This document shows positions 16,654 to 28,059 of a DNA stretch of 28,059 bases, piece by piece. Position 1 is the stretch's first letter. Each line of letters opens with the position of its first letter. Origin of the DNA: Pelargonium cotyledonis (lineage: Eukaryota > Streptophyta > Magnoliopsida > Geraniales > Geraniaceae). The notes beneath the pieces were generated by a model, which saw nothing but the letters and a program-made list of their open reading frames with translations, was not told the DNA's origin and did no database searches. Location of the stretch: positions 1 to 28,059 of the forward strand of contig JAYMTA010000477.1 in assembly GCA_036897625.1 (NCBI GenBank), given 5' to 3'. A program made the position numbers and the translations under genes.

Positions 16654-17293
16654 TCCAAGCACACAAACTCATCAATTTTGGCTCCGAGATTTCAATTTGT
16701 ATCCACTCCGCCGCAGAAAGACCCGACCGTTTTGGACCAGAAAGCTCAGGGAATTGCTTGTTGCAGCTGACCATTTTCGGTGCTCATCGATCATCTAGTA
16801 TTGACCTTTCTTACTTAATTCAAACTAATAAATTTGTGTTTTTTTTTGTATATTCGTGGCTGATGTGAAAGATAATTGACGTATAAACAGTATATCTTTC
16901 ATCGATTATGTGTTGATTGGTCTCACTAGAAGCAATTTTGAGAAGCTTTGTTGTTTGATTCTACCATAAGTTATATGAATTTATGGTTTTTAGTGTTATT
17001 TTTGTACTTTAACTGAGGTACTAAAGTTCTGTTTTTTTTTTCTCACTCGGTTGTGAAATGTAGCTGAATTAAGTGTCAATTGTGAAGAGATGCAGTTTTT
17101 GGAAGCCTTTTGTTTGCTGCTAATGCTATGATAAATGATTGATTTTTCTGATTGTTAGTGTTATTTTATGTTCATTTTATTGGAAATGTGAAAATACTAA
17201 ATAAGTGATAAGTCCTAGCGTTTGCTGTGGTTGTTTTGAAGGTGGAACTGGCATATATTTGTAACTCTTTGATTTTCTGAACCCGAGAATATC

Positions 17294-19862
17294 ATGGATG
17301 GTATTGGTGGGAGCGATGTTGGGATGCATATGAGTAACGAGCAGCATCCTATGCATATGAGTGATGAGCAGCATCCAATGCATCTGCATTACGAACATCA
17401 TGAGTTGCACCACATGGACAATGGGAATGTGATGGGTGATGAGCATGATGATGGTGGTGGTGGTGGCGGGAGTGAGGGGTTGGATGGTGATGTCCATGCT
17501 GATCCGGGAAATTTATCTGATAATCATAATTCAATGGTGGATCATGGAGGTGATACCGGAGACCAGCTCACACTATCTTTTCAGGGTCAGGTTTATGTGT
17601 TTGATTCCGTCTCACCCGAAAAGGTGATTATCATTTATCTCTAGTTTCGACCCCATTGTGATTGCTTGTTTTGTTTATGTAAGTTACTAAGTTTATTATT
17701 GCAAGGTTCAATACATGGGAAATTTCTATTGATATGCGCATATAGTTATATTTAGACGGCTTTGCTTCAAGCGCACGGTATGGTAGTTTAAGTTTTGAAC
17801 TGGCCTCTTTGGATGTGTAAAGAAAAAGACAAAATTGACCGGAGCATGATATATGAACAAACACGCAAAGATTTTTCCTTGAAACTTCATAGCACTGACT
17901 GGTGGTGAGAGTCTAGACATGAGCCGATGCGGAAAAAAAAGTTGAAATTAGAGTGTCTAGTAAACACATTAGTATAGAAGTAAAAGCGGTGTTAAAAATA
18001 ATTACGAGAAAAAATAGAACGAGAGATAAAATGTAAACCCTGGACCTTGATGTGTTATTTTCTTTGGTCCTTCCTGGTAATTGGTATATGCTTAGTTACA
18101 TTTGTTGCAGAGTTACTCATCACTTACATAACTTGATATGTTATACGAAAGTATTTTGGAATCCATATGTATATCATTTTAATGCATGCATTTTTGTTGG
18201 CAGGTTCAAGCTGTTCTTTTGTTGTTAGGGGGGCGCGAAGTACCATCAGGCATGCCCAATATGTCATTGAGTGCTCATCAAAACAATAGGGTATTGAACT
18301 TCATACGATAACCTATTGAAAATTCTGTTTTCATCTCCCCTTCTAATTATGTACCAATGCAGGGCCTAACTGGCACTCCACAACGGTTGAATGTCCCTCA
18401 GAGGCTGGCCTCACTAATCAGATTCCGCGAGAAGCGTAAAGAGCGTAACTTTGACAAGAAAATTCGTTATACTGTCCGTAAAGAGGTGGCACTTAGGTAA
18501 TGTACATTCCTTGAGCGTTAATCTTAACCTATATCTTATTTGCAAATTTGTTAATTGTTTTAGAGGAGCTACTTGATTTGTTTAGTCATTACGTTCTTAA
18601 TATTAACATCACCTGGTTTGGAAAGCATGGGTTGAATCATTTATAGTAACTAATTAATCGAAGTAGAAGCTCGAGTACGGAATATATTGTATTATGTTAG
18701 ATACAGTGAATCTATACAGATTAACCATTTGTTGTTGCTGTTGTAGGATGCAACGTAATAAAGGTCAGTTTACATCTTCAAAGCCCAATCATGATGATTC
18801 TGCATCAGCAATAACAACTTGGGGCTCGAATCAGAATTGGGGTTCAGATAATAATGGATCCCAACACCTAGAGATTGCGTAAGTTTGCATTTTAATGGAT
18901 AGAATAGCGAGTAATGTATCTTGAAGCATTTTCAGTTTCAATACCTCATTTTTCTTTTCCATTTATTAATGCTAAATTCGAAACTCAAAACTATTAGTGC
19001 CATGCTATAAACTTTGAATACAGATCATTTAATTTTCTTTGTTCAGAGAGCAATGCTCTGAAATAAACAATTATTTCCTTTTGCATTTGCTTCCTTTTTT
19101 TGTCTTTTCCAAATTTAATTTATTGCTACCTGCTGTTATGTGTTTCTCTCAATTTTTTTATTCGTTTTCCTTATGACATCTTAAAAATGTACTTCAGCTG
19201 TCGGCATTGCGGCATCAGTGAAAAGAATACACCAATGATGCGACGTGGTCCTGAAGGACCAAGGACACTTTGCAATGCCTGTGGACTTATGTGGGCAAAC
19301 AAGGTAGAATTATTCGCACTCTATACTATGCTCGTTGTGGTTGCATAATCTATGCCCAATCCCTCCATTTACTTGCAACCACTGACAGAAAAAATCCTGA
19401 TATGGAAGAAAATGCTGACTACTAAAAGTAAGGTGGTTATTGTTGTTATTATTTTATCTATGTCTCCGTGAATTTCAGGGAACTCTGAGGGACCTCTCTA
19501 AAGCAGCTGCACCACAGGCTGGACCGAATCCTTCCTTAAACAGGAACGAAGAGGTGAGTGAATCATCATTGGGTTCAATTGTTAGGGGTGTTCATGATTG
19601 GGTCGGGGCTAAAAAATTGGTCCCTGACCCAGTTGTGAACGGTCCGTTTTTGGTCCAAGGATTATGTCACATTCAGTTCGGTCTGGTCCTATTCTGATGG
19701 CCATCCCTATTGATTGCTATGAGAATACATAATTTCAGTCTTCTGCTGTTGAATTTCCCGAACCAATGGACACCTATCTATTTGCATTTTATGCAGAATG
19801 GGAATTTCAAGGGCGATCATCAAATGGTTGGAATTGCAGGGAACGGGAATGACGCCTCATGA
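17294..19862 (+). CDS. GATA28: TIFY-CCT-GATA zinc-finger transcription factor, ZML type
   Basis: Seven exons join in phase: 17294-17623, 18204-18290, 18363-18496, 18747-18878, 19198-19303, 19479-19553, 19797-19862, giving 309 aa. The order is: a His-, Asp- and Gly-rich N-terminus with repeated EQHPMHM-like words (about 10-35); a TIFY domain with the variant core TLSFQG (93-98), reaching to about 124; a basic CCT domain (about 155-197, with [10 protein letters not shown] and [11 protein letters not shown]); and a GATA finger C229-C232-C253-C256, spaced CX2CX20CX2C as in plant class III. This is the layout of ZIM-like factors ZML1/ZML2 (GATA24/GATA28; TIFY2B/2A), which are nuclear transcription regulators. 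The start is the first Met of the open frame, with a stop-rich leader before it. The symbol is by similarity; the GATA24/GATA28 choice rests mainly on gene neighbourhood. Confidence 0.93.
19583..19709. mobile_element. hAT-like MITE in the last intron of the GATA gene
   Basis: The segment starts TAGGGGTGTTCATGA and ends TCTGATGGCCATCCCTA. Read inward, the ends pair as imperfect terminal inverted repeats (TAGGGxTGxxCATxA). The inside is built of GGGTCGGGG, TGACCCAG, GGTCCG and GGTCCAAGG words, as in short non-autonomous hAT elements of plants. The flanking octamers TCAATTGT and TTGATTGC agree at five of eight bases, which fits a decayed 8-bp target duplication. It has no coding capacity. It lies wholly inside intron 19554-19796 and leaves both splice sites clear. 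Confidence 0.55.
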
Positions 19863-20940
19863 TAGCTTTTTTGGCTCAAAGCTCACCGTATAGAAGAATT
19901 TAGCAATGTCACCGTTTCTAGATGAGTTAGTTTTTACTTCCTAACGAGTTTTATGCCGATCTAGATTCATTCCTGCATGTGAACGCCGGACTCTATTTTC
20001 TTGTCATTCCAGAGACAGCCTGCAGGTGCCAACCTAATTCCAAACTGTTGTACTAAAGATCGAACATAACCTAGGTATTTGGTATGTGGATTGTATGTAA
20101 CACCCGACAGTTTGCATTGTGCATTAGTCGTTCTTTGGAATTTCAATGCATTACCTTTTCGAGTTGAGGATTTCAAGTAATTTATATCAAATCCTTCATG
20201 TAGTTGACTCCTATATATTATAGTTGTGCTCAGGAAAGATTTTCTCAGTTGCTTACTTCTCATTCAGTAAATTCCACAAAGGATCTGTTCTATCATTTTA
20301 CTTGATATACTTCAAGTGTCTCTGCTCTAACCCAAAAGATCTTAAAGAATCACCCAATTGTTTTTGTTTTTTTTTTTTTCGAAGTCCTAGCCATTGGTCT
20401 CTAGCTACTGAAATAAAATGGAGGTGCATTTTTTGTGTGAGATAGTACATCTATTTTGCTATAAAGTCGACGTAACATTTGATTTTATGTCGCATTAACA
20501 TTTGATTTTATGTCGCATTCAATTCAATCACCTTTTTGACAAAAGGTCACACTGAAAAATACTCAATTCTCTGTACAATTGCTCATTTGAAAATCGAACA
20601 CAAGATGTGTCGGTTCCTGAGTTATTTTTAATAGATTCATACATAATTGAAAATAAATAATTCAAGAAACATGATGGTTGAATAGTGAACACTGAACTCA
20701 AAATTGGTAGGACCTATAAAGAATAATTAATGCAGCTACAAATTGTTGCATGTATACATTATGACATCTCATCTTAATCTACAATAACTGGATTGGACTT
20801 AACTAAACCAAAGCCCTAATAGCCTTCCTTATGAGGGAAAGAGGAAAAAACCTAAACTAACAATTGAAACTAAGCCTATTGAATAATTTACAACACCACA
20901 GAATCAATCATGTACATCACTTATTCTATAGAAGATTATG
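19863..20940. other. Convergent 3' region between GATA factor and KH gene
   Basis: No gene is seen. The region must hold the 3' UTRs of both neighbours, the GATA factor from the left and the KH protein from the right. A perfect 23-bp tandem duplication lies at 20473-20518. A pure T tract lies near 20365. Confidence 0.55.
20473..20518. repeat. Perfect 23-bp tandem duplication
   Basis: Two identical 23-bp units (20473-20495 and 20496-20518), each running from TAACATTTG to TGTCGCAT, stand head to tail in the convergent 3' region. The identity suggests a recent slip event. Confidence 0.9.
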
Positions 20941-23900
20941 TCAACCTGCTGTCTGTCCACAGAGGATGAAGGCATGAATGAGGCTCTGCGCAGCGCGCTT
21001 TTGATCTGAATTTCCCGAGACAACCACTAGTCCTTCGGTGGCGCCGGGATTTGGATCATGAACAACTACATTTGCACCGGATATCTGAGATTGAAAATGC
21101 CATGGTCCAATTCAGCATAGAAAATAATTCAAACACTATGACCATGTCATTGCAAAATTGCAAGTCTCTCCTTGTAGCAAAACTAAATTGAAAGTATAAA
21201 AAATATCAAACCAACATGTCGGATGTGACTCAGATTGTTGTTATTCTCTCCGTAGACGTGGATTAGGAATGCGTGAGGAATCACGACTTCAACAGTTGTG
21301 CTTGTTGAAGCCGGCACTTGGCCACCACTGCAGCAAAATCAATCAAAACAAGGTCAAGTGAGTCGTGTGAATTGTCTCCTTGTGTCCCTTGATTTAGCTC
21401 GTGTGTCAACGTATTATAATGACTTGATATCAAAAGAATTATACTACCTCCATTTTCAAAATAAAAATTTGTTATACCCCTTTCATTATTCTCAAGTTAG
21501 TAAATGAATACAAATTATTAAAAGAGAGGAATGATTAGGAGCGATAGAGTTATAATGGGTATACAAACAAGTAGATAAGGTTAGTTAGGTCATTTCACAA
21601 AATTTCTAAACTTGTGTGAATAATCATAAAACTACACTAGTTTTCACTTATTTGATCATACACAAGTTCTCTTAGGATCTTACATTCTTACCTTCTCTCA
21701 TAAACAAAAAAAAAGCAAAGCAACAAAAGAAAAGGTCAAACAGGGGCAATTTCCTCAAACAAATATTATACTTTTTTTAAGTTTCCAACTTTCTGCAACA
21801 AGTCATCAAGAATCTTCATAGCATAGCTTATTAGATATATCAAGTGCTACATATATACTATTTATATCTCATGGCACGAAAGTAAAAGTGTGAAGTAAAT
21901 TATGTTACTGCAGCATGGAATATGGATTAGAGTACTAATTCTATAGGGAAAATATAATCACCTTCCGTGCGGCCCATTTCTAGGAGTCAAACCAGAAGCG
22001 GCATCAGAGTTTCCCCTTGAGTTTCCACTGCTCGCCTGAATTAAACAAACAAAATAAAGACGATCAAGAAGCAATTAAAATATTACTAAAAGGATTGATC
22101 CCCTTCAAAGATAAATTTGTAAGAGTTCGCAACGAAAATATCACTTTCTGAAATAGCAAACCACCAACCTGAGTCCATGATCTTGGAGAAGATGACCTAT
22201 CAAATGGTGGGCCATGTCCTTGTCTCTCACTACCATAAGGATAGTGAATGCGATCTAAGTTAGGTGGAGGAATGCGGTCCACTCCATGAGAAAATGAAGG
22301 CTGGTGATCAAGGGGTTGTGATGGAATAGAACGGTCTATAGAATGAGGTCCAACTGGAGAAGGATAGTGACCGGGTGAGGCTGGATTATGCCTTGGTCTG
22401 AACGGAGGGGGAGGCATTTCATGAAAAGGAGGCAAGTAGGGCGGAGCAGGGCCATTCATGCTCGGAAAAGGAGCTTTCATAGGGAATATGGTATCCCGAA
22501 GCCTACCTGTAATATGAAATAAAGCATCTTGCACCGACTGCAAGGTGCCAATAACCTGCCAACATGCACTGATACTTAAATTCTTAAGATGAACGAAAGC
22601 TAAAAATCCACAATGAGACATGCATTCAAGGTATGAATTTAAAGTCTTCTTTCAGTAGGAGAATAACCATAAAAGCTACCCAGTGCCACTCGAAACTTGC
22701 AAATCCAGGCATATCAATAGTATAATAAAAGCCGGCATTCTAACAATCAAAATCACCCCACCCAGCCCATAACCCCATTATTGAAAGCTTTGTGGTTCGG
22801 TTTTACCAATATTGATAGAGTCCAAAGAGAAATTTGTTTGGTGGATGCAAAATAACTTCATCGAAATTTCCAAAAATCTTTAACTTTCACAATTAGTATG
22901 GGCCCATTTACATGGATATCAGATAATGCCAAATTCACAACTTCTGCAAAAATTTATGCATAAACCACCAATCTAAATGTGGCAGTACAGAATTGATACT
23001 CATTATGATTGAATTTCAAGAAAGGCATTGTTAAATTCTTAAAAACTGTTTCTACCCTACTTAATGATAATACATTTTCAAATGGTTCTATTCAAGATGC
23101 TGATCTATGCATGTCACCTGAAAAATGTTTTCTTGGGCTTACAAATTTTTATCAAGTCTTTGGAGCTAGAAAAATTTTATATCATACTCAAATGACAAAT
23201 CTACACGGATTCTTTAATATTATAGTATCATAAACAGACACTTAAGGAAAAGTAAGGCGATTGAAGACTTCACAAGTAAAAGAACTACAGCCTACAAGAG
23301 TATAAAACTTAGGTGAGAAACTATATATACCTGTACAACTTCTTCGCCATGGAAACCACACTTATAAACCTGTTCTTTCGAAAAAATGCGTATACTCGCG
23401 CCAGTAGCTCTTCTCATTTCATTAATGATGAAACCTCCTTTTCCCAACAAACGGCCTATTTGCTGTGGATGTACAAGAAGCCTGGCGATAATGGCAGATC
23501 CAGATTCAAATCCAATCTCTGCAAGTCTACCATGTACACGAATAACAGCATCCTGAGCAGGAGAGTGTCTTTGCTCCACGTTCTGTAATAAGTCAATACA
23601 TATAAGTTTTAAAATAGAAAACCTCGGAAACATTATGAATGCAAAGAAGATACAGCGATATGATCATTCATAATACATTGATAATGGCTTTCCCAATAGC
23701 ATCCTTACGGTGAAGGATTCTTCTCCAATTTGTCGGGTCTATTTAAGTGGTAAATGGCCCATAAAGAGAGCATATCTCAAAGTAATCCATAAGATGATTG
23801 ATACAATCCTAATCGATTTACCAAAAGGTGCAATTTATTTACATCCCCAATCCTCAAAGACTAGCCTCAGTACATACTAGAAATAAACAAGATAAATATT

Positions 23901-26579
23901 ACAGGTCTGAACAAATAAATCAAATTATACAGAAACAGTCCTCTTAAATGAATTTGACAACCCCATGTTAGGTTACTTTTCTCTTCTCTTCTCTTTTCTA
24001 TTCGGTAAGTTTTAGTTTAATGCATTCCGCTGAAGGACAAAAATTCTTATAAATTTCTCAAAAACAATGACAGATTTGACTATTAGGAAGGTCAACCATC
24101 AATGGTACACAATTCTACATGCAAGTTACTCCAAAATTGGAACTTCATCTCCAAGGTATGTGCATGGAAAATAAACAAATATATATATGTCTACAAAATA
24201 AGCAAAAACTCAAAGACAAGCTATTTCACTTGCCTCTCGTGCAGAAATAATAACCACCCGCTCATCTGATTCGGGTGCAGCATCAGCGATCTTAATAGAT
24301 GCACCAGTTTCACTCTGCAAAGCCCGAATTATAGAGCCACCTTTCCCGATCAGACTACCAACTTTGTCTACTTGACATAACAACTTAAATACGACCTCTT
24401 CTTCCATAGCCATTCTGTGATTGGGGCCAATATTCTCATGCCCTAGATTCCAATGATAATCCGCACTATGCGGGCCAGATGGATGGACCCGTTGAGGATA
24501 CGGATCCCCTTGCGCATGCATACCATTTCCATGGTGCATCACACTTGAGGATTTGGCAGAACCAAAGTTAGCTGCATCAGCCCTAGGATTATCCTGAAGA
24601 CAACTTGAAACAGACACAAGTGCTTTCTTTACAGCCGAAAAATTTCCTGTTATCTGCATTACAGACCACCATTAAACAGTTATCTTAAGAATAAATGGGA
24701 GCGATTCAAGCAAAAACACTTAATATGGTTTGTATGGCTTTGTCCTTTTTGCATAATGTCATTCATGATTCATCGTCAGCAAAGGATTCTAATAAGCCCT
24801 ATAATTCCTTGCACAAGATTGATAACTCTGTTATTTTTAAGATCAACAATATCATCTTGCGATTTGCGAAGTCAAAATTCAAAAATATTTTAGGGAACCT
24901 TTTTTTCTAACAATTTTCCTAAACCCCAATCTATATTTGATCCCTCTATGTCGAACCAATATTCTCTTTCAAGTACACCTTTTCCCCTGAACAACTTTTT
25001 CTACACTACCTAATAGTAATCTACATCTTAGATCTTACACTTACATAAATGCTAGACTTTGAATCACAACATCACAATTTCACATAAAAATACATTTTTC
25101 ACAAATTACAACTTCATGTAAAGATGTGCAAGTACCAGTAGATTGTAAAAAGACTAACTAACGGTAGAGGGACACAACACATGATCTGATACACAATCAC
25201 AATAAGATTTAAGTGTGTTTGAGCTCAACATATTAGTAATCCTGTAGTGTTAGATTGGAGAACCCAACATTTTGAATAATCATGTCGTGTTCTTGTCGTG
25301 CCATACCAACACTTTAAGAGAATGAGTGTTAAAATGGTAATTAAATACTTTTAAATCATAGTTAAGACTAATCACTTAAAATCTTCTCTTATGTGTCTAT
25401 CTCTCTAATTTGCTTTAATCTTATATCATATTTCTCACTCGCAGCCCAACCACATAAGAGTGGGAGCAGCATCAACTGAAAGTCTGCATTCTGAAACTTA
25501 CATATCTCTCATTTGAGGCAAAGACGACAAGAACACAACACATGTGTTTGTGTTTATTTTGAGTATGATTATTTAGTGTGCCATGTTCGTGCCATCCCAT
25601 ATTTCACATATTTAAGCTCTTAACACAGCAGTCAACACCTATTGTCCATACCAATTGCACCTAAAAGGTAAGAGGGTGGACGCAGCATGAACTGCAACTT
25701 ACTTAGCTCCCATTTGAGCTACAGCCAACATGAACATGAACAAGTAACGAGCTTGTTTGTGTTTGATATATAAGCACATTTATAAAATCTATTGTGTTTG
25801 TCATAGCCCATATAACACATAATTAACATCTAGGATAACACGAATTCGACATAATATTGTAAGCTAGAGCTGGTTGTAAGATACACTACCTGAATCAATT
25901 CATCTCCATGAAATGCACAAGGAGGAATTTGATCTCTTGGCAAAACCCTAATCTGTGCTCCACTCTCCTGCCTAATCTTCTCCACAATCTTCCCTCCTCT
26001 CCCAAGCACACACCCTACTTGATTACTAGGAGCCAGAAGCCTACAACACACCGATCCCTTGATCGTCCCATCATCATTATTACCGCACTTCGACCCGTAA
26101 TTCCCGTCATTGTCCTCCTCCAGCCTCACCATCCTATCAAAAACCCTAACCAGCGCATGCTGCGCCGGCGATTCATCCTCGCCCTCCGGAGTGCTCGAAT
26201 TCGGAGTCGCATTGACGTCGCTGCAGCTCAAATTAGCTGAATCGGCTTCGTCGTGCTTGTTGCCGGGATCGCCGAGGACGAGAATCACGCGCTCGTCGGA
26301 GGGGGGCGGGATGGGGTCGTCGAGGATTCGGATCCTAACGCCTGTGATATCGCAGATATGGCGGATTATGGAGCCTCCCTTGCCGATTAGGGCTCCGATT
26401 TTGGCGGCGGGGCAGAGGATTCGGAAGACGGTTTCGTAGGGTTTGGGATGGGGATTTGAGAAGGCGGCAGGGTCGGGAGGTGGCGGCTGGTAGTGGCGGC
26501 GGCGCTTGGCGGAGGAAGTATCGGTGGTGGGAGTTGGAGGATCGAGTGGACGCTTTGGAGTGAAAGGTGAAGCTTCCAT
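20941..26579 (-). CDS. Five-KH-domain RNA-binding protein (HEN4/PCBP-like)
   Basis: Seven exons join in phase (plus coordinates): 20941-21084, 21216-21327, 21962-22035, 22169-22555, 23331-23582, 24234-24653, 25890-26579, giving 692 aa. The GxxG loops mark the KH domains: KH1 GKGG (66-69), with a low-complexity insert at about 103-137; KH2 GRGG (193-196); KH3 GKGG (333-336); KH4 GKGG (417-420); and a diverged KH5 with GENN at 634-637. A basic stretch KRRRH (25-29) may be a nuclear signal. A Pro/His-rich, probably unstructured linker (about 480-600) separates KH4 and KH5. KH proteins of this plant group bind single-stranded RNA and act in mRNA processing; no target is implied here. I recall Arabidopsis At1g51580 as the likely counterpart. 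The intron 23583-24233 has a GC donor (GAG|GCAAGT). An in-frame Met 11 codons upstream (26612) is an alternative start. Confidence 0.92.
25440..25790. repeat. Diverged direct repeat in the first intron of the KH gene
   Basis: Two related blocks about 200 bp apart share words in the same order: TAAGAGTGGGAGCAGCATC and AACTTACATATCTCTCATTTG (about 25455-25520) against TAAGAGGGTGGACGCAGCAT and AACTTACTTAGCTCCCATTTG (about 25670-25720). Each is followed by a TTGTTTGTGTTT-like stretch. ATGTCGTGTTCTTGTCGTG (25281) and AACACGAATTCGACA (about 25838) may mark the ends of the host repeat. The family was not identified, and the copies look old. Confidence 0.45.
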
Positions 26580-27840
26580 TGAAGAGCAAGTGTTCGAGCA
26601 GAAGAGGAACAAGAAGACAAATAGTATAATTGTTATAGTATATTAATTAATTGTGTGGTTTGTTTTAAGGTATTTAATTTATTATTATTTTAAATGAAAA
26701 AAATACAAGTTTTTTTTTCTTTTTTTTTAAGTTGTTTAAGAAATGAAAAAAAAAATCATGGAAGGATCATAAAAATATGAAAATTAAAAATAGGTAATTA
26801 AATGAATATATAGTTGTAAACAAAAGAAAAATCGTGTTTGGTAACATTTATTGATATTTAAATAAACACCACTTTAATAGCTTTAGAAAAATGTGAGACT
26901 GATAATTTATAATAAATTAATACAAAAAACTGAATAAAAGCTTGTAAAATTAATAGAAAGAGAATATACGCTAAAGATTATAACGCAGAGGGTGTATGTC
27001 GCAATGCATAAATGATTGAGTTTATCCATTGATATGATCAGCTATTTTTGCTCACTATTGTTTTTGTACTTAAAAATGGTGGTTAATATATATACTTTCT
27101 AGGTATTCTTAGGTTTCAAATGAGTGTCTAATTAAATAATAATTTCTAAGCTATAAGATTAAATAGTTTGAGACTCTCTAACTTCTCTCAATTTTATAGT
27201 TAACTCTTTAGAGTTTTTGATTGGTTTGAATCATTTATTGATTTTTTTTTTAATTTTATTAACGTAACATGGTGTAACTGGTTTACAACTTCGACATCAC
27301 CATGATATGTCACAACACATTACCCAGTTAGCTCTAGACGTCTAGTCATTAGTGCATGTTCACCACGCACGACCATTAAAATTTAAAATATCCAAAATAC
27401 CTTTCATCTTCCCCAATATGCAACCCTAATCATCCCTAAACTTATCGGTTAATACTATATAAGTAGATGATGTTAATGACCCATCTTAACGGCCTGGACT
27501 GTGGAAATTATTGGCTATGACTTGGCTGGGCTTAGTCCAAGTTTGCTATAAGAATGATATGATATGAAGGCCCAAATATTATTTTTTGGGAATTTGGAGG
27601 CCCAAATAATTTATTTATATATAAAATTAAAATTTTAAAAATTTGCAATATGTATTTATTCATTTAAAATTCATGACTATTTAAAGTTTAAAAAGAATTA
27701 GAAGCTAGATTGAGTTTATAAGAAAATTTCAATGACCGAACATAAAAAAATTTATAGTTTTAAAAAACAAAATAAAAAAACATTGTAGAACGGGTCGTGC
27801 TCCTCCTCGTGCATTGCGACCAACTGAAACGTTAGTACGT
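26580..27840. other. AT-rich intergenic region upstream of the KH gene
   Basis: The first few hundred bases hold the KH gene leader and promoter on the minus strand, including ATTAATTAATATACTAT-like AT boxes close to the start. The rest is AT-rich with no supported gene. GGCCCAAATA occurs twice (about 27570 and 27600), about 30 bp apart, inside AT-rich DNA. It resembles site II elements, but no nearby gene is visible to the right. Confidence 0.5.
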
Positions 27841-27864
27841 ATCTAAATGATTGTACGTAGAGAT

Positions 27865-28003
27865 AATTACAGTTTCTTACTATATGGTAGACATTTTTTT
27901 CAGTTTCATACCCTATGGTTTTTTTAGCATGTATTTCATACCCTATAGTTTCCAAACTTCATTCCGTTACTAACTCCGTTAGAATGTTGGTTAAATTCGT
28001 TTT

Positions 28004-28005
<2 letters not shown>
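27865..28005. repeat. Probable dispersed plant repeat at the right edge
   Basis: The words TTTCATACCCTATGGTTT and TTTCATACCCTATAGTTT occur 34 bp apart (about 27903 and 27937), then CGTTACTAACTCCGTTAGAA and GGTTAAATTCGTTTTTACCC. This string of CCCTATGGTTT followed by ACTCCGTTA resembles a widespread type of dispersed plant repeat. The element runs into the CT microsatellite and perhaps beyond the window, so its class cannot be given. Confidence 0.4.

Positions 28006-28007
<2 letters not shown>

Positions 28008-28034
<27 letters not shown>
28008..28034. repeat. (CT)n microsatellite
   Basis: A pure CT run of about 27 bases stands close to the right edge, followed by a pyrimidine-rich stretch to the end of the window. 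Such runs are common in plant leaders, so a plus-strand gene may begin just outside. Confidence 0.9.
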
Positions 28035-28039
<5 letters not shown>

Positions 28040-28059
28040 CTTTTCCTTACCTCCTTAAT

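Larger units (their letters stand above)
15017..17293. promoter_or_regulatory. Divergent promoter region between mannosidase and GATA factor
   Basis: The left part (to about 15430) is probably the mannosidase leader. It holds an (AACC)n run at 15311-15332 and, on the minus strand, a three-codon upstream ORF (ATG TCT CCA TAG, 15259-15248). The middle (about 15450-16450) is AT-rich with no recognisable gene. About 16540-17290 is probably the leader of the GATA gene, with CTTCTTCGTCTTCTTCTCC near 16615 and a six-codon upstream ORF at 16633-16653. A leader intron ending near TTTTGAAG at about 17241 is possible. Transcript starts are inferred from composition, not seen. Confidence 0.5.

Noticed and set aside
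16472-16868. Overlapping plus- and minus-strand frames of about 80-108 codons before the GATA gene
   Set aside because: They lie in the probable leader, show no domain, and their codons reflect pyrimidine-rich leader DNA.
23009-23233. 74-codon plus-strand frame in a KH intron
   Set aside because: It lies wholly within an intron, antisense to the KH gene, with no recognised motif.
26110-26439. 109-codon plus-strand frame opposite the first KH exon
   Set aside because: It is antisense to an exon with two clear KH domains.

Overview
This is nuclear DNA from a flowering plant, almost certainly a eudicot. The intergenic DNA and introns are AT-rich. The genes are split into many small exons with GT..AG borders, and all four proteins belong to families with clear plant-specific layouts. 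I could not pin down a species. No prokaryotic, viral or organellar features are visible.

Four host genes could be rebuilt exon by exon from start to stop, with every splice phase agreeing. From left to right they are: (1) a minus-strand, 13-exon cation diffusion facilitator of the MTPC4/ZnT9 type (2559-6937, 459 aa); (2) a minus-strand, 15-exon GH47 class I alpha-1,2-mannosidase, the Golgi MNS1/MNS2 type (8553-15016, 573 aa); (3) a plus-strand, 7-exon TIFY-CCT-GATA zinc-finger factor of the ZML/GATA24-GATA28 type (17294-19862, 309 aa); (4) a minus-strand, 7-exon protein with five KH RNA-binding domains (20941-26579, 692 aa). Genes 1 and 2 are in tandem, genes 2 and 3 are divergent, and genes 3 and 4 are convergent. 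The four do not form a pathway: they act in metal transport, N-glycan trimming, transcription and RNA binding. From memory, the same four families are neighbours in Arabidopsis (At1g51580 to At1g51610), so this looks like an old conserved microsynteny block, apparently with one local change of order.

The flanks are accessory. The left end (1-2558) carries the tail of an unidentified open frame, a richer-GC stretch with a 25-bp duplication, and AT-rich DNA. The right end (26580-28059) is AT-rich and ends in what looks like a dispersed plant repeat plus a CT microsatellite. The most informative non-coding items are: a cluster of seven site II (TGGGCY) elements upstream of the transporter with a possible 58-aa upstream ORF; a GC-AG intron in the KH gene; a short hAT-like MITE in the last intron of the GATA gene; and a tRNA-like (SINE-like) segment plus tandem repeats in a transporter intron. 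I found no convincing sign of a wholly new biological system.
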